From positions 1-64,000 of the forward strand of contig JAETNT010000014.1 in assembly GCA_021772025.1 (NCBI GenBank): 64,000 nt of DNA, in the 5' to 3' direction. The translations under genes were made by a program, and so were the position numbers. Each line of letters opens with the position of its first letter. Positions within the stretch are counted from its first letter, which is position 1. Shown here one piece after another: positions 1 to 9,581 of the stretch. The notes below the pieces were generated by a model. The model saw only the letters and a list, made by a program, of their open reading frames with translations, had not been told where the DNA came from and ran no database searches. The stretch is from Enterocloster bolteae. GTDB lineage: Bacteria > Bacillota > Clostridia > Lachnospirales > Lachnospiraceae.

Positions 1-16
1 TATACCTCTACTGGGC

Positions 17-61
17 AAAAAAGTCGAGGGTTACGGAAAATTTGTATAGCTTCCATAACCC
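17..61 (-). terminator. Rho-independent terminator after infA
   Basis: On the minus strand a 10-bp stem (positions 52-61 pairing with 28-37, one G.U pair) with a 14-nt loop is followed within five bases by six T residues (17-22 on the plus strand read as A). This is a canonical terminator 116 nt downstream of infA. It implies that the long ribosomal operon ends here, before any rpmJ-rpsM-rpsK genes. Confidence 0.75.
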
Positions 62-158
62 CCGATAAATTCAAGTAATTTTTGCTATTCAATTATTTTT
101 CATGAAACAACCCTGGTAGGAATATTGGTAGCACTCCGCTTTGCTACGTTTGAGTAGC

Positions 159-175
159 GGCCAACTTCGTTGGCC
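159..175 (-). other. Short hairpin directly after infA stop
   Basis: Perfect 7-bp inverted repeat GGCCAAC/GTTGGCC around a 3-nt loop, just past the infA stop codon. No T-run follows, so it is not a terminator by itself; it may be a 3' end-protecting or RNase processing hairpin. Similar tight hairpins sit in other spacers of this operon (6035-6053, 5492-5513). Confidence 0.4.
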
Positions 176-176
176 T

Positions 177-395
177 TTATTTGTCTCTCCAGATGATGCG
201 GCCTTTGGATAGGTCGTAGGGGGACATCTCCAGGGTTACCTTATCACCGGGAAGGATCCGGATGTAGTTCATTCTAAGCTTGCCGCTGATGGTCGCTAAC
301 ACCTTATGGCCGTTTTCCAGTTCCACCTGAAACATGGCGTTGGGCAGCTTTTCTACTACAATTCCTTCAATTTCTATAACGTCAGCTTTGGACAT
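177..395 (-). CDS. infA: Translation initiation factor IF-1
   Basis: 72 residues, the usual length for IF-1. It binds the 30S A site and, with IF-2 and IF-3, assembles the initiation complex. The sequence starts [15 protein letters not shown] and contains the S1/OB-fold hallmarks [20 protein letters not shown] and [18 protein letters not shown]. The start is supported by AGGAGG seven bases upstream. It is the last gene of the S10-spc-type operon here, downstream of map with a 93-nt spacer; the small KOW-domain protein gene often found between map and infA in Clostridia is absent. A terminator follows. Confidence 0.97.
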   Translation of the reverse strand: MSKADVIEIEGIVVEKLPNAMFQVELENGHKVLATISGKLRMNYIRILPGDKVTLEMSPYDLSKGRIIWRDK

Positions 396-488
396 TCTAC
401 ACTTCCTCCTTTTATCCCCGCAGGCAGCAGGCCGAGCATGCTTGCATATTCGGCAGCTGCCGCAGAGTGTTTCGCTTTATACCTACTG

Positions 489-1247
489 CTATTCCCCGTT
501 AATCAGGGACAGAATTTCCGGTTCCCCACCGGTAATCAAAATGGTGTTCTCATAATGGGCAGCCAAAGAGCCATCATCCGTTACCACTGTCCAATTATCA
601 TCCATCCATGCTACATCATACCGACCGGCAGTAATCATAGGTTCTACGGCTAAGGTCATTCCCGCCTCCAGACGAATGCCTTTTCTTCTCTGGGAAAAGT
701 TAGGGACCTCCGGCTCTTCATGAAGCTTGGTGCCGATTCCGTGGCCTACTAAATCCCGGACTACACCGTATCCAAAGCTCTCAGCATATTTTTGGACTGC
801 CGACGAGATGTCATTGAGATGGTTCCCTGGCTTTGCATACTTAATTCCCTCAAAAAAGCTCTGCCTTGTGACCTCAATCAATTTTGCCGCTTCCGGAGAG
901 ATCTGGCCTACCCCGTGAGTGCGGGCGGCATCTGAGTGATAACCGTTCCAAATCACTCCTGCATCCAGGCTGACAATATCTCCCTCCCGAAGAATGTGGC
1001 GCTTGTTGGGGATTCCATGAACCACCTCATCATTGACAGATACGCAGATAGATGCCGGATACCCGTTATAGTTTTTAAAAGAAGGAATACATCCATAGCT
1101 TCTGATAAGACGTTCTCCAATACGGTCAATATCAAGAGTGCTCATTCCCGGTTCAATCGCCTTGCCCAACTGGTCGTGAACCTTGGCAAGGATCTGTCCG
1201 GCTTCCCTCATCAGTTTGATTTCTCTCTCAGATTTGATGGATACCAT
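489..1247 (-). CDS. map: Methionine aminopeptidase type I
   Basis: 252 residues, cytosolic metallopeptidase that removes the N-terminal methionine from nascent proteins after deformylation. The pita-bread fold metal ligands are all visible: Asp in LDAGV, Asp in HSDAARTH, His in GHGIGTKLHEEP, Glu in AVEPMI and Glu in HYENTILI. The protein is the short form without the N-terminal SH3-binding extension. Its ribosome binding site AGGAG lies across the end of adk, five bases upstream of the start, so the two genes are probably translationally coupled. Position between adk and infA is the standard one for Firmicutes. Confidence 0.97.
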   Translation of the reverse strand: MVSIKSEREIKLMREAGQILAKVHDQLGKAIEPGMSTLDIDRIGERLIRSYGCIPSFKNYNGYPASICVSVNDEVVHGIPNKRHILREGDIVSLDAGVIWNGYHSDAARTHGVGQISPEAAKLIEVTRQSFFEGIKYAKPGNHLNDISSAVQKYAESFGYGVVRDLVGHGIGTKLHEEPEVPNFSQRRKGIRLEAGMTLAVEPMITAGRYDVAWMDDNWTVVTDDGSLAAHYENTILITGGEPEILSLINGE

Positions 1248-1252
1248 AATGT

Positions 1253-1897
1253 TTATGCTCCTAAAATCTTAACAATGTCCTGAAATACCTTTTCCAAATC
1301 CTGAGTGCCGTCTACCTCAGCCAAAACGCCGGCTTTCTTATAGTAGTCAATCAAGGGCTGGGTCTGCTGATGGTAAACATTCAGACGCTTCTTAACGGTC
1401 TCCGGCTTGTCATCATCACGAAGTACCAAACTCTCGCCGCAGGCATCGCAGACGCCTTCCGTTTTGGGGGCATTATATACGATATGGTAAGTCTGACCGC
1501 AAGATAAACAGGCTCTTCTTCCGGACATACGGTTAATAATGTTCTCATCCGGTACATCTACATTGACAGCATAATCAATTTTGTCCCCTAACTCTGCAAG
1601 AGCCTTGGTCAAGCTCTCCGCCTGAGGGATAGTCCTGGGAAAACCATCCAGTACATAGCCATTTACACAGTCCCCCTGTTTAATTCGGTCAAGGAGCATG
1701 CCGATAGTAATCTCGTCCGGAACTAATTGTCCCTGATCCATAAATGCTTTCGCCTTCATGCCCAGTTCGGTTCCTCCCTTGATGTTGGCCCGGAAGATAT
1801 CACCGGTAGAGATGTGCGGGATTCCGTACTTTGCAGAAATTTTTTTTGCCTGAGTACCTTTACCAGCGCCAGGAGCGCCTAGCATGATAAGTTTCAT
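1253..1897 (-). CDS. adk: Adenylate kinase, zinc-binding long form
   Basis: 214 residues. It interconverts ATP + AMP and 2 ADP in the cytosol. The P-loop [10 protein letters not shown] is at residues 7-16, the AMP-binding STGDIFR follows, and DGFPRT is present. The LID carries a Cys4 pattern (CLSCG and CDACG), typical of the structural zinc found in Gram-positive adenylate kinases. The gene follows secY after a 122-nt spacer and is nearly contiguous with map. Catalytic arginines in GRRACL and VKKRLNVYH are intact. Confidence 0.97.
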   Translation of the reverse strand: MKLIMLGAPGAGKGTQAKKISAKYGIPHISTGDIFRANIKGGTELGMKAKAFMDQGQLVPDEITIGMLLDRIKQGDCVNGYVLDGFPRTIPQAESLTKALAELGDKIDYAVNVDVPDENIINRMSGRRACLSCGQTYHIVYNAPKTEGVCDACGESLVLRDDDKPETVKKRLNVYHQQTQPLIDYYKKAGVLAEVDGTQDLEKVFQDIVKILGA

Positions 1898-1988
1898 ATT
1901 GTAGTCCCCCTTTTTTAGATTACCTTTTAAGCCGGCCCCAACCCGTCATCCGCGCGTTTGACCGGATACTCTGTAATACCAGAAGAAA

Positions 1989-2004
1989 CACCCGTTTCAG
2001 GGTG
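1989..2004 (-). terminator. Weak hairpin between secY and adk
   Basis: A CACCC/GGGTG stem with a 6-nt loop, followed on the minus strand by a T-rich stretch (TTTCTTCT), lies in the 122-nt secY-adk spacer. It could act as a partial terminator or attenuator that lowers adk-map-infA expression relative to the ribosomal genes. The stem is only five pairs, so confidence is low. Confidence 0.35.
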
Positions 2005-2019
2005 CTTCCTCTGCAGTCT

Positions 2020-3336
2020 TTAATCGTTCAAAAATCCTTTATAATTCCGTACTAACATCTTGGATTCAATAGCTTTGGCGGTTTCTAAAACAACACCTAC
2101 GATGATGATTAAAGAAGTACCCGCAAAAGCAATGTTTCCTACGGTAAACAGACCGGATACCATGATAGGAATCACAGCAACAATGGTCAGCCCGCATGCG
2201 CCGATAAATACAATATAGTTCAGAATCTTATTCAGATACTCAGACGTTGGCTTACCGGGACGGATACCCGGAATAAAGCCGCCAGCCTTCTTCATATTGT
2301 TTGCAACCTCTAACGGATTGAAGGTAATGGAAGTGTAAAAATACGCGAACACAATGATCAGCGCAATATACAAAACCAAACCGATGGAATAAAACGGCAT
2401 CTCCGGCTTAAACCAGGAAGATGAGCTTAATACCAGCAAAATCTTTCCGCCAATGGTGCTGTAATCAACCTTAAAGAAGGAAGCAATCATAACTGGCATA
2501 GACATTAAAGAAGAAGCAAAGATTACCGGAATAACGCTTGCAGTATTTACCTTTAACGGGATGTGTGAGGATTGCCCCCCAATCATCCTGCGTCCCTGCA
2601 TCTTTTTGGAGTACTGGACCGGGATCCTTCTCTCTCCGCTGTTTAATATAACAACGAATACTACCATGGCGGCTAACACGGCTAGTATAATAAGTCCCAT
2701 AACCACTGCTACCGCCACACTCTTCCCCTGCATGAAACGGGTATAAAGAGTCCTGATATCGTTAGGCACACTGGAAATAATGTTGAACAGCAAGACGATG
2801 GAAATACCATTACCCACGCCCTTTTCTGTAATTCTCTCGCCAATCCACATAAGCAGGGCGCTGCCGGTGGTCATAGTGACAACCGCTACAATCACGCTCC
2901 ATGCATTGTAATTAATCAGCAGGCCTCTTCCTCCAAAACCTACTGCCATAGCAATAGATTCTATCAAAGCCAGTCCAACGGTCAGATAACGGGTATACTC
3001 CATAATTTTCTTTCTTCCGTCTTCTCCGTCCCGCTGCATTTCCTCCAGTTTAGGAATCGCAATCGTAAGGAGCTGCATAATAATGGAAGATGTAATATAG
3101 GGAGTAATGCTCAGTGCAAACACAGACAGGTTATCGAATGAGTTTCCGGTCATTGCATTGAAAAAACCCATATTCTGTCCAATGGTATTCTGAAAAAATT
3201 CTTTCAGATAGGTGGGGTTCACTCCCGGTACCGGGAGCTGTGAACCAAACCGAATCACGATCAGCATTCCAAAGGTATACAGAAGTTTCGTCCGTATCTC
3301 TTTAATCTTGAATGCATTTTTCAGTGTTTGAAACAT
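2020..3336 (-). CDS. secY: Protein translocase subunit SecY
   Basis: 438 residues, the channel-forming subunit of the SecYEG translocon in the cytoplasmic membrane. Ten hydrophobic segments can be followed, with family motifs such as GSQLPVPGV near the N terminus, ITPYITSSIIMQLL, the loop GQSSHIPLKVNTASVIPVIFA and the C-terminal NPLEVANNMKKAGGFIPGIRPG region. The ribosome binding site GAGGTGAT is embedded in the last codons of rplO, three bases upstream of this gene. The place behind rplO in the spc part of the operon is universal in bacteria. Confidence 0.98.
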   Translation of the reverse strand: MFQTLKNAFKIKEIRTKLLYTFGMLIVIRFGSQLPVPGVNPTYLKEFFQNTIGQNMGFFNAMTGNSFDNLSVFALSITPYITSSIIMQLLTIAIPKLEEMQRDGEDGRKKIMEYTRYLTVGLALIESIAMAVGFGGRGLLINYNAWSVIVAVVTMTTGSALLMWIGERITEKGVGNGISIVLLFNIISSVPNDIRTLYTRFMQGKSVAVAVVMGLIILAVLAAMVVFVVILNSGERRIPVQYSKKMQGRRMIGGQSSHIPLKVNTASVIPVIFASSLMSMPVMIASFFKVDYSTIGGKILLVLSSSSWFKPEMPFYSIGLVLYIALIIVFAYFYTSITFNPLEVANNMKKAGGFIPGIRPGKPTSEYLNKILNYIVFIGACGLTIVAVIPIMVSGLFTVGNIAFAGTSLIIIVGVVLETAKAIESKMLVRNYKGFLND

Positions 3337-3339
3337 AAA

Positions 3340-3780
3340 TTAGATCACCTCGCAGGTTCCACCTAAAGCCTCAATTTTAGCCTTAGCGCCTTCGGAAAAA
3401 GCGTTGACCTTTACATTCAGCTTTTTGGTTAATTCTCCATTTCCAAGGATCTTAACGCCATCCCGAGGATTCTTGATGACACCCGTAGCCAGTAATTCTT
3501 CAACAGTAACTACTGCATCATTGTCAAATCTCTCTAATGCGCTTACATTAATGCCTACGATATTCTTGGAATTGATATTGGTGAAACCTCTCTTGGGGAT
3601 TCTTCTGTATAAGGGCATCTGACCGCCTTCAAAACCGATTCTGGGAGCGCCGGAACGAGCTTTCTGTCCCTTATGGCCCTTGCCGGCAGTCTTGCCGTTG
3701 CCTGAACCATGTCCGCGTCCTCTTCTGAAATTATCGCTGTGCTTAGAGCCTTCAGCAGGTCTTAAATTAGATAACTCCAT
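3340..3780 (-). CDS. rplO: 50S ribosomal protein L15
   Basis: 146 residues beginning [13 protein letters not shown]. This ATG was chosen over a GTG three codons upstream because AGGAGG lies eight bases before it. L15 binds 23S rRNA late in 50S assembly. The Gly-rich basic N-terminal tail ([20 protein letters not shown]) and the RIPKRGFTN segment identify the family. Its last codons double as the secY ribosome binding site. Confidence 0.98.
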   Translation of the reverse strand: MELSNLRPAEGSKHSDNFRRGRGHGSGNGKTAGKGHKGQKARSGAPRIGFEGGQMPLYRRIPKRGFTNINSKNIVGINVSALERFDNDAVVTVEELLATGVIKNPRDGVKILGNGELTKKLNVKVNAFSEGAKAKIEALGGTCEVI

Positions 3781-3810
3781 GACTTGCACCTCCTTGCTTG
3801 GTTATTTTGA

Positions 3811-3993
3811 CTAAATCTCTTCCACTTTTACTAAGTGGCGTACACTCTGAATCATACCTCTAACAGCGCCATTATCCGGCATCTCAACTGTCTTGTGAAG
3901 CTTCCTTAAACCAAGGGCTTCAACAGTTGCCTTTTGCTTGGGAACAGCACCAATCGGGGATTTTACTAATGTGATTTTTAATTTCTCTGCCAT
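3811..3993 (-). CDS. rpmD: 50S ribosomal protein L30
   Basis: 60 residues beginning [15 protein letters not shown]; the start was set at this ATG, nine bases after AGGAGG, not at the TTG two codons upstream. The sequence carries the L30 signature around [22 protein letters not shown]. The gene sits between rpsE and rplO with short spacers, as usual in the spc cluster. L30 is a small globular protein on the 50S subunit near helix H38-H39. Confidence 0.97.
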   Translation of the reverse strand: MAEKLKITLVKSPIGAVPKQKATVEALGLRKLHKTVEMPDNGAVRGMIQSVRHLVKVEEI

Positions 3994-4007
3994 GTTCAAT
4001 ATCCTCC

Positions 4008-4517
4008 TTACTCAGTAATCTCTTCCACAGATTTGCCGCGAAGTCTGGCAACTTCCTCCGGGGTCTTTAAGCTGGTTAATCCCTGAATAGTAGCCAATAC
4101 AACATTGGTCTTGTTATTAGAGCCTAAAGACTTGGTACGAATATTCTTAATTCCTGCCAGCTCCAATACATTACGGGCCGGACCGCCGGCGATAACACCG
4201 GTACCTTCGGGAGCTCTCTTCAGCAGAACAGTTGCACTGCCGAACTTACCCAGAAAGTCATGGGGAATACTGTTATTTTCATCAATCGGAATCTCTACCA
4301 GGTTCTTAACTGCTGCTTCTTTTCCTTTGCGGATTGCCTCCGGAACCTCGCCGGCCTTACCTAAACCAGCGCCAACGTGTCCGTTGCCATCTCCCACAAC
4401 TACCAGAGCGGAAAATCTCATGGTACGTCCACCTTTAACGGTCTTGGATACACGTTTGATTGCCACTACTTTGTCATTTAGCTCTAACTGACTGGCATCA
4501 ATGATTGTACGCTTCAT
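4008..4517 (-). CDS. rpsE: 30S ribosomal protein S5
   Basis: 169 residues. S5 sits at the mRNA entry of the 30S subunit and affects decoding fidelity. The dsRNA-binding-like N-terminal half includes [28 protein letters not shown], and the C-terminal half has [21 protein letters not shown]. Spectinomycin-site residues lie in the VKGGR loop, which looks wild type. It lies between rplR and rpmD. Confidence 0.98.
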   Translation of the reverse strand: MKRTIIDASQLELNDKVVAIKRVSKTVKGGRTMRFSALVVVGDGNGHVGAGLGKAGEVPEAIRKGKEAAVKNLVEIPIDENNSIPHDFLGKFGSATVLLKRAPEGTGVIAGGPARNVLELAGIKNIRTKSLGSNNKTNVVLATIQGLTSLKTPEEVARLRGKSVEEITE

Positions 4518-4534
4518 GCTTGTTCTCCTCTCTA

Positions 4535-4903
4535 TTAGAATTTCAGGCCAGCTTCACGAGCTGCCTCTGCCAATGCCTGAACTTTTCCATGGTAAATAAA
4601 ACCGCCTCTGTCAAATACCACCTCGGTGATTCCCTTTTCTAATGCTCTCTTGGCAATTACAGTACCTACATGTGCTGCTGCATCTACGTTGTTGGTCTTC
4701 TCCAGCTCAGCTTTTACTGCCTTCTCCACGGTAGAAGCAGCAACTAAAGTGTTGCCTACTGTATCGTCAATAATTTGAGCATACATATGATTATTACTTC
4801 TGAACACTGCTAAACGCGGTCTCTCGGTAGTACCGGAAAAACGATTGCGTAATCTAGCATGCTTTTTCTCGCGAACTTCGGTTCTTGACTGTTTGCTAAC
4901 CAT
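4535..4903 (-). CDS. rplR: 50S ribosomal protein L18
   Basis: 122 residues. L18 joins 5S rRNA to the 50S subunit together with L5. Family motifs include [32 protein letters not shown] and the C-terminal [26 protein letters not shown]. The gene is preceded by rplF and followed by rpsE, each with a 17-nt spacer. Confidence 0.98.
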   Translation of the reverse strand: MVSKQSRTEVREKKHARLRNRFSGTTERPRLAVFRSNNHMYAQIIDDTVGNTLVAASTVEKAVKAELEKTNNVDAAAHVGTVIAKRALEKGITEVVFDRGGFIYHGKVQALAEAAREAGLKF

Positions 4904-4920
4904 TTTTACACTCTCCTTAC

Positions 4921-5463
4921 TTATTTCTTACCAGTCTTACCAACTTTACGTCTGATTACTTCATCAGCATATTTGATACCTTTGCCCTTATAGGGTTCAG
5001 GTCTTCTCTTGTCTCTGATTTCAGCAGCATATTGGCCAACTTGTTCTTTGTTGATACCCTTTACAGTGATCTTGTTCTGACCTTCCAGCACAGTCTCAAT
5101 GCCTTCCGGATCTTCCATCTCTACGGGATGGGAGTAGCCTAAATTCAGGGTTAACTTTTTTCCTTGCTTAGAAGCTCTGTAACCGACACCGTTGATCTCC
5201 AGAACTTTTTCATAGCCTTCCGTAACACCATGAACCATATTGTTAATCAAAGTTCTGGTCAGACCGTGTAAAGACTTCATCTGCTTTAAATCATTCGGTC
5301 TGGTAACTACAATGTGCCCCTCTTCTTCCTTGATGGACATCTCTGCTGGCAGAACTCTGCTCAGTGTGCCTTTGGGACCTTTTACAGTCACTTCATTGTT
5401 TTCTGCAATCGTTACAGTTACGCCTGCTGGGATTGCAACCGGCATTTTTCCTATACGTGACAT
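4921..5463 (-). CDS. rplF: 50S ribosomal protein L6
   Basis: 180 residues starting [15 protein letters not shown]. An open frame runs 35 codons further upstream, but GTAGGAGGAATT lies just before this ATG and homologs begin here. L6 has two repeated RNA-binding domains; the C-terminal signature [29 protein letters not shown] region is present. It binds 23S rRNA near the sarcin-ricin loop and the factor-binding site. The upstream spacer to rpsH (98 nt) contains a strong hairpin. Confidence 0.98.
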   Translation of the reverse strand: MSRIGKMPVAIPAGVTVTIAENNEVTVKGPKGTLSRVLPAEMSIKEEEGHIVVTRPNDLKQMKSLHGLTRTLINNMVHGVTEGYEKVLEINGVGYRASKQGKKLTLNLGYSHPVEMEDPEGIETVLEGQNKITVKGINKEQVGQYAAEIRDKRRPEPYKGKGIKYADEVIRRKVGKTGKK

Positions 5464-5491
5464 GCCTAAATTCCTCCTACTTAGATTTTCG

Positions 5492-5513
5492 GAGAAGCCG
5501 TAAGCGGCTTCTC
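5492..5513. other. Hairpin in rpsH-rplF spacer
   Basis: Perfect 9-bp inverted repeat GAGAAGCCG/CGGCTTCTC with a 4-nt loop, located about 30 nt upstream of rplF. No T-run follows on the minus strand, so it is not a terminator. It could be a processing site or a translational control structure within the operon. Confidence 0.4.
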
Positions 5514-5561
5514 TGTTTTCAGTCGCTGTAAACGCTATTATTATTCTAAATCTGCATCTAA

Positions 5562-5963
5562 TTACCAAATAAATGCCAAAACTTCGCCGCCAATATTAGC
5601 CTTTCTGGCCTCTTTGTCAGTCATAACGCCCTGGTTGGTGGAAACGATAGCAATACCCAAACCACCTAATACCTTAGGCATATCCTCAGCACCTGCGTAT
5701 ACTCGCAGACCGGGCTTGGAGATTTTCTTTAATCCGGTAATGATCTTTTCGTTTTTGTCTTTACCGTATTTTAATGCAATGCGGATAGTCGTGAAACTGC
5801 CATCCTCAACTAAATCATATTTCTTGATGTAGCCTTCTCTTACCAGAATGTCAGCAATAGCCAGCTTCATCTTGGAAGAAGGTACGTCTACTGTATCGTG
5901 CTTTGCAGTGTTTGCGTTACGGATTCTTGTAAGCATATCTGCAATCGGATCGCTCATAGTCAT
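5562..5963 (-). CDS. rpsH: 30S ribosomal protein S8
   Basis: 133 residues beginning [26 protein letters not shown] lies nine bases before the first ATG; a second ATG two codons later is possible. S8 binds the central domain of 16S rRNA and in enterobacteria is the translational repressor of the spc operon. The C-terminal [26 protein letters not shown] is characteristic. The 151-nt spacer upstream, towards rpsN, is long for this cluster. Confidence 0.98.
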   Translation of the reverse strand: MTMSDPIADMLTRIRNANTAKHDTVDVPSSKMKLAIADILVREGYIKKYDLVEDGSFTTIRIALKYGKDKNEKIITGLKKISKPGLRVYAGAEDMPKVLGGLGIAIVSTNQGVMTDKEARKANIGGEVLAFIW

Positions 5964-6034
5964 TTTGATTTGCCTCCTTTTCTTTCTCTGTCGGACGTGG
6001 GGCTGTATGGGGGAGCAGAATTGTGCGGGATCCT

Positions 6035-6053
6035 GAAACTGCTTCGCAGTTTC
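6035..6053. other. Triloop hairpin in rpsN-rpsH spacer
   Basis: Perfect 8-bp inverted repeat GAAACTGC/GCAGTTTC around a 3-nt loop (read as GAA on the transcribed minus strand). It is the same design as the hairpin after infA, placed in the middle of the 151-nt rpsN-rpsH spacer. No T-run follows. Confidence 0.4.
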
Positions 6054-6114
6054 TAAAGAAGTGCCCTGTCAAGTCTGCCGTCTGCAAGCAGCCGCATCTT
6101 TGATATGTCCCTTT

Positions 6115-6300
6115 TTACCAGCTAGCTTTCTTTACGCCCGGAATTTCGCCCTTGTATGCTAATTCACGGAAGCATATTCTGCAGATACCATATTTTCTTA
6201 AATAAGCATGCGGACGGCCGCAAATTCTGCAACGGTTGTACTCTCTGGTAGAGAATTTTGCAGGGCGCTGCTGCTTAATCTTCATAGAAGTCTTTGCCAT
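6115..6300 (-). CDS. rpsN: 30S ribosomal protein S14, zinc-binding type Z
   Basis: 61 residues, the short zinc-containing S14 form. Cysteines at 24, 27, 40 and 43 (CRICG and CRICF) form the zinc knuckle. S14 helps assemble the 30S head. The protein begins [16 protein letters not shown] and ends GVKKASW, as in homologs. It follows rplE with a 15-nt spacer. Confidence 0.98.
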   Translation of the reverse strand: MAKTSMKIKQQRPAKFSTREYNRCRICGRPHAYLRKYGICRICFRELAYKGEIPGVKKASW

Positions 6301-6315
6301 GATGATTCCTCCTGA

Positions 6316-6855
6316 TTATTTTGCAAATGGCATATTGAATAATGTCAACAGTTCACGAGCTTCTTCGTCAGTCTTAGCAGTGGTTACGAAGATGATGTCC
6401 ATGCCTCTTACCTTGTCAACCTTGTCGTATTCAATTTCAGGGAAGATCAACTGCTCTTTAATACCTAATGCATAGTTGCCTCTGCCATCAAATGCATTGG
6501 GATTAACACCCCGGAAGTCACGTACGCGAGGAAGCGCCAAGTTAATCAGGCGGTCCGCAAACTCATACATTCTCTCTCCCCGCAGGGTAACCTTACATCC
6601 GATAGCCATGCCTTCACGGATCTTAAAGTTTGCAACAGACTTCTTAGCCTTGGTAGTAACAGCCTTCTGTCCGGAAATAATCTCCAGATCTCTTACAGCA
6701 GAGTCTAAAACCTTGGCATTGTCTTTTGCTTCGCCGACACCCATGTTGATGACAATCTTGTCTAGCTTCGGCACTTCCATGATATTCTTATATCCAAATT
6801 TTTTGATCATAGCAGCTACGATTTCGTTCTGATATGTCTCTTTTAATCTAGCCAA
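6316..6855 (-). CDS. rplE: 50S ribosomal protein L5
   Basis: 179 residues. L5 binds 5S rRNA and contacts the P-site tRNA and the 30S head (bridge B1b). Typical segments are [18 protein letters not shown] near the N terminus, [16 protein letters not shown] and the C-terminal [20 protein letters not shown]. Encoded between rplX and rpsN. Confidence 0.98.
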   Translation of the reverse strand: MARLKETYQNEIVAAMIKKFGYKNIMEVPKLDKIVINMGVGEAKDNAKVLDSAVRDLEIISGQKAVTTKAKKSVANFKIREGMAIGCKVTLRGERMYEFADRLINLALPRVRDFRGVNPNAFDGRGNYALGIKEQLIFPEIEYDKVDKVRGMDIIFVTTAKTDEEARELLTLFNMPFAK

Positions 6856-6877
6856 TTTGTGTTCCTCCTCTCTGTAA

Positions 6878-7183
6878 TTACTCGATTACCTTACCGGTTG
6901 CCTTGGCAACACGGACTTTCTTGCCGTCCTTAACGGTGAAGCCAACTCTGGTTGCTTTGCCGTCTACTACCAGCATAACGTTAGAAATATCGATAGCGGC
7001 TTCCTGGTTTACAATTCCGCCATTGGGGTTGGCAGCGTTGGGCTTAGAGTGCTTGGTTACCATATTGCAGCCCTCTACTACTACTTTATTCTTCTTGGTA
7101 TCCACGTGGAGTACCTTACCCTGCTTGCCGTTGTCTTTACCGGTAATAATTTTTACTAAATCGTCTTTTTTGATTTTATGCAC
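6878..7183 (-). CDS. rplX: 50S ribosomal protein L24
   Basis: 101 residues read as [13 protein letters not shown] from a GTG start. A GTG three codons upstream overlaps the ribosome binding site AGAGGGGG, whereas this GTG is eight bases behind it, so this is the better start. L24 has a KOW motif ([14 protein letters not shown]) and nucleates 50S assembly by binding the 5' domain of 23S rRNA. Confidence 0.96.
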   Translation of the reverse strand: MHKIKKDDLVKIITGKDNGKQGKVLHVDTKKNKVVVEGCNMVTKHSKPNAANPNGGIVNQEAAIDISNVMLVVDGKATRVGFTVKDGKKVRVAKATGKVIE

Positions 7184-7198
7184 AGTGGACACCCCCTC

Positions 7199-7567
7199 TT
7201 ATAATACTTCCGGAGCCAGAGAAACGATCTTCATGAACTGCTTCTCACGAAGCTCTCTTGCTACCGGACCAAAAATACGAGTTCCTCTCGGAGTCTTGTC
7301 GTCCTTGATAATAACGGCTGCGTTCTCATCAAACTTGATGTAAGAACCGTCTTTACGGCGAGCGCCTTTTACGGTACGTACCACTACAGCCTTGACAACA
7401 TCGCCCTTCTTTACAACACCGCCTGGCGTTGCATCTTTAACGGAAGCAACGATGATATCGCCAATGTTCGCATATCTTCTGGTTGAACCGCCCATAACGC
7501 GGATGCACAGGAGTTCCTTTGCACCAGTATTGTCGGCAACCTTAAGTCTGGTTTCCTGCTGAATCAT
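7199..7567 (-). CDS. rplN: 50S ribosomal protein L14
   Basis: 122 residues beginning [20 protein letters not shown], the highly conserved L14 N terminus. L14 forms an intersubunit bridge with 16S rRNA and is the binding site of the silencing factor RsfS. The segment [20 protein letters not shown] and the end [14 protein letters not shown] are diagnostic. Confidence 0.98.
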   Translation of the reverse strand: MIQQETRLKVADNTGAKELLCIRVMGGSTRRYANIGDIIVASVKDATPGGVVKKGDVVKAVVVRTVKGARRKDGSYIKFDENAAVIIKDDKTPRGTRIFGPVARELREKQFMKIVSLAPEVL

Positions 7568-7587
7568 GCCTGATTACTCCTTCCTCA

Positions 7588-7842
7588 TTATTTTGCCTTT
7601 TCGATAATCTCTACAAGTCTCCATCTCTTATCCTTGGACAGCGGTCTTGTTTCCATTACACGAACAGTATCGCCAATCGTACACTCGTTGTTCTCGTCGT
7701 GTGCTTTTAATTTATAGGTTCTCTTAACAATCTTACCGATTACAGGATGCTTTACATGGTTCTCGATAGCAACTACAATAGTCTTATCCATCTTATTGCT
7801 TACGACTTTACCGGTACGCACTTTTCTAAGATTTCTTTCCAC
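7588..7842 (-). CDS. rpsQ: 30S ribosomal protein S17
   Basis: 84 residues. S17 is an early-binding OB-fold protein on the 16S 5' domain. Diagnostic stretches are [19 protein letters not shown] and [20 protein letters not shown]. Lies between rpmC and rplN. Confidence 0.98.
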   Translation of the reverse strand: MERNLRKVRTGKVVSNKMDKTIVVAIENHVKHPVIGKIVKRTYKLKAHDENNECTIGDTVRVMETRPLSKDKRWRLVEIIEKAK

Positions 7843-7865
7843 GGTAATTATGCTCCTTTCTGCAC

Positions 7866-8069
7866 TTAGTGAGCAGCCTTAGCAGTGATAACAGTCTGAA
7901 TACGTGCGATGTTCTTGCGAACCTCTTTGATTCTGCTGGTGTTATCTAACTGATTGGTTGCATTCTGGAATCTCAAATTGAACAGTTCTTTCTTAGCAGC
8001 AACTAATTCCTCGTTTAACTCTGCTGCGGTCTTCGCATTTAAACTTTCTACATACTTATTACTTTTCAC
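7866..8069 (-). CDS. rpmC: 50S ribosomal protein L29
   Basis: 67 residues read as [18 protein letters not shown] from a GTG. The start is decided by GGCGG eight bases upstream and by homology, not by the GTG three codons earlier. This makes it overlap the end of rplP by 11 nt, suggesting translational coupling. L29 lies at the exit tunnel next to L23. The [18 protein letters not shown] motif is typical. Confidence 0.95.
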   Translation of the reverse strand: MKSNKYVESLNAKTAAELNEELVAAKKELFNLRFQNATNQLDNTSRIKEVRKNIARIQTVITAKAAH

Positions 8070-8496
8070 TGTTATCACCGCCTTCTAAATCTGCTTTCGC
8101 AACGATCTTACACTTGCAGGGTAACTTGTGCATAGCAAGACGCAGTGCCTCCCGTGCAATTTCCTCCGGAACACCGGCAATCTCGAACATAACACGACCG
8201 GGCTTTACTACTGCTACCCAGTATTCTACAGAACCTTTACCGGAACCCATACGGGTTTCAGCCGGCTTAGCTGTCACAGGCTTATCCGGGAAAATCTTAA
8301 TCCAAACTTTACCGCCACGCTTAATGTAACGGGTCATTGCAATACGGGCTGCCTCAATCTGGTTGGACTTAATCCAGCACGGCTCAGTTGCCACCAAACC
8401 ATACTCACCATTGGAGATGGTATTGCCTCTCAATGCTTTTCCGGCCATGGAGCCGCGAAACTGCTTACGACGTTTTACTCTCTTCGGCATTAACAT
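8059..8496 (-). CDS. rplP: 50S ribosomal protein L16
   Basis: 145 residues, [17 protein letters not shown] start. L16 organises the A-site region of the 50S. The [20 protein letters not shown] segment is diagnostic. The start codon overlaps the rpsC stop by one base (TAATG), so the two are coupled. Confidence 0.98.
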   Translation of the reverse strand: MLMPKRVKRRKQFRGSMAGKALRGNTISNGEYGLVATEPCWIKSNQIEAARIAMTRYIKRGGKVWIKIFPDKPVTAKPAETRMGSGKGSVEYWVAVVKPGRVMFEIAGVPEEIAREALRLAMHKLPCKCKIVAKADLEGGDNSEK

Positions 8497-9152
8497 TATT
8501 TATCGCTCCCTTCCTTATTGCCCTTAGTTGGAAGGACTTCGCCTTTGTAGATCCAAACCTTAACGCCAACCTTGCCGTAGGTAGTATCTGCCTCTGCGAA
8601 TCCATAGTCAATATCTGCTCTCAAAGTCTGCAGCGGAATCGTTCCCTCGCTGTAGAACTCGGTACGGGCCATATCAGCGCCGCCCAAGCGTCCTGCACAG
8701 GCTGCCTTAATGCCCTTAACGCCAGCTTTCATGGATCTGGACATAGTGGATTTCATTGCACGGCGGAAGGAAACACGGTTCTCTAACTGCTGCGCGATGG
8801 ACTCAGCTACTAACTGGGCATCCCGATCCGGTCTCTTGATTTCCTTGATATCGATGAATACTTTCTTGGAGGTCATTTTCTGAACCTCAGCTTTTAACTT
8901 CTCGATCTCAGCGCCGCCCTTGCCGATAACAACACCTGGTTTTGCGGTGTAGATAATAATTTTAACTCTATCGGATGCGCGTTCAATCTCAACTTTGGAG
9001 ATGCCTGCGCTGTACAGTTTCTTCTTCAGAAATACTCTGATTTTGTGATCCTCAATAAGGCAATCAGCAAAATCAGCTTCTGCGTACCATTTGGAATCCC
9101 AGTCTTTAATTACGCCGACTCTAAGGCCGTGCGGATTAACTTTCTGTCCCAT
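8496..9152 (-). CDS. rpsC: 30S ribosomal protein S3
   Basis: 218 residues. S3 lines the mRNA entry channel. The KH domain holds the [14 protein letters not shown] helix-turn ([14 protein letters not shown]), and the C-terminal domain has [21 protein letters not shown]. Starts [18 protein letters not shown] as expected. Located between rplV and rplP. Confidence 0.98.
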   Translation of the reverse strand: MGQKVNPHGLRVGVIKDWDSKWYAEADFADCLIEDHKIRVFLKKKLYSAGISKVEIERASDRVKIIIYTAKPGVVIGKGGAEIEKLKAEVQKMTSKKVFIDIKEIKRPDRDAQLVAESIAQQLENRVSFRRAMKSTMSRSMKAGVKGIKAACAGRLGGADMARTEFYSEGTIPLQTLRADIDYGFAEADTTYGKVGVKVWIYKGEVLPTKGNKEGSDK

Positions 9153-9163
9153 GATTTGCCTCC

Positions 9164-9550
9164 TTATCTTTCATTCAGCACAACGGTAATGTGGCTGTTT
9201 CTCTTTTCGATTCTGTAAGCCCGGCCCTGTGCCCTTGGATGAATTCTCTTCATGGTAGGAGCCTGGTTTGCGTAACATTCCTCTACGTACAGTTTCTCAA
9301 CACTCATTCCGTTGTTGTTCTCAGCATTAGCAACCGCTGATTCTAACAGTTTCTTTATTAAACTAGAAGCATATCTGGGATTGTAAGTTACAATACCAAG
9401 TGCAGTCTGCACATCCTTGCCTCTGATGGCATCTAAAACGAAGCATGCTTTCTGAACAGATACCCGGGCATAGGATAACTTCGCGCTGGGTCTGGTATCT
9501 TTCTGAGCATTTCTTTCTCTCTTAATTTGGGATCTATGTCCTTTTGCCAT
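9164..9550 (-). CDS. rplV: 50S ribosomal protein L22
   Basis: 128 residues. L22 extends a beta-hairpin into the exit tunnel, near the macrolide site. The tunnel loop here reads [20 protein letters not shown] with no insertion or deletion of the kind linked to macrolide resistance. Preceded by rpsS and followed by rpsC. Confidence 0.98.
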   Translation of the reverse strand: MAKGHRSQIKRERNAQKDTRPSAKLSYARVSVQKACFVLDAIRGKDVQTALGIVTYNPRYASSLIKKLLESAVANAENNNGMSVEKLYVEECYANQAPTMKRIHPRAQGRAYRIEKRNSHITVVLNER

Positions 9551-9581
9551 GACTTAATAACCTCCTTTCAGTTCTTCTCGA

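Noticed and set aside
396..488. KOW-domain small protein between map and infA
   Set aside because: The spacer is only 93 nt and holds no suitable frame.
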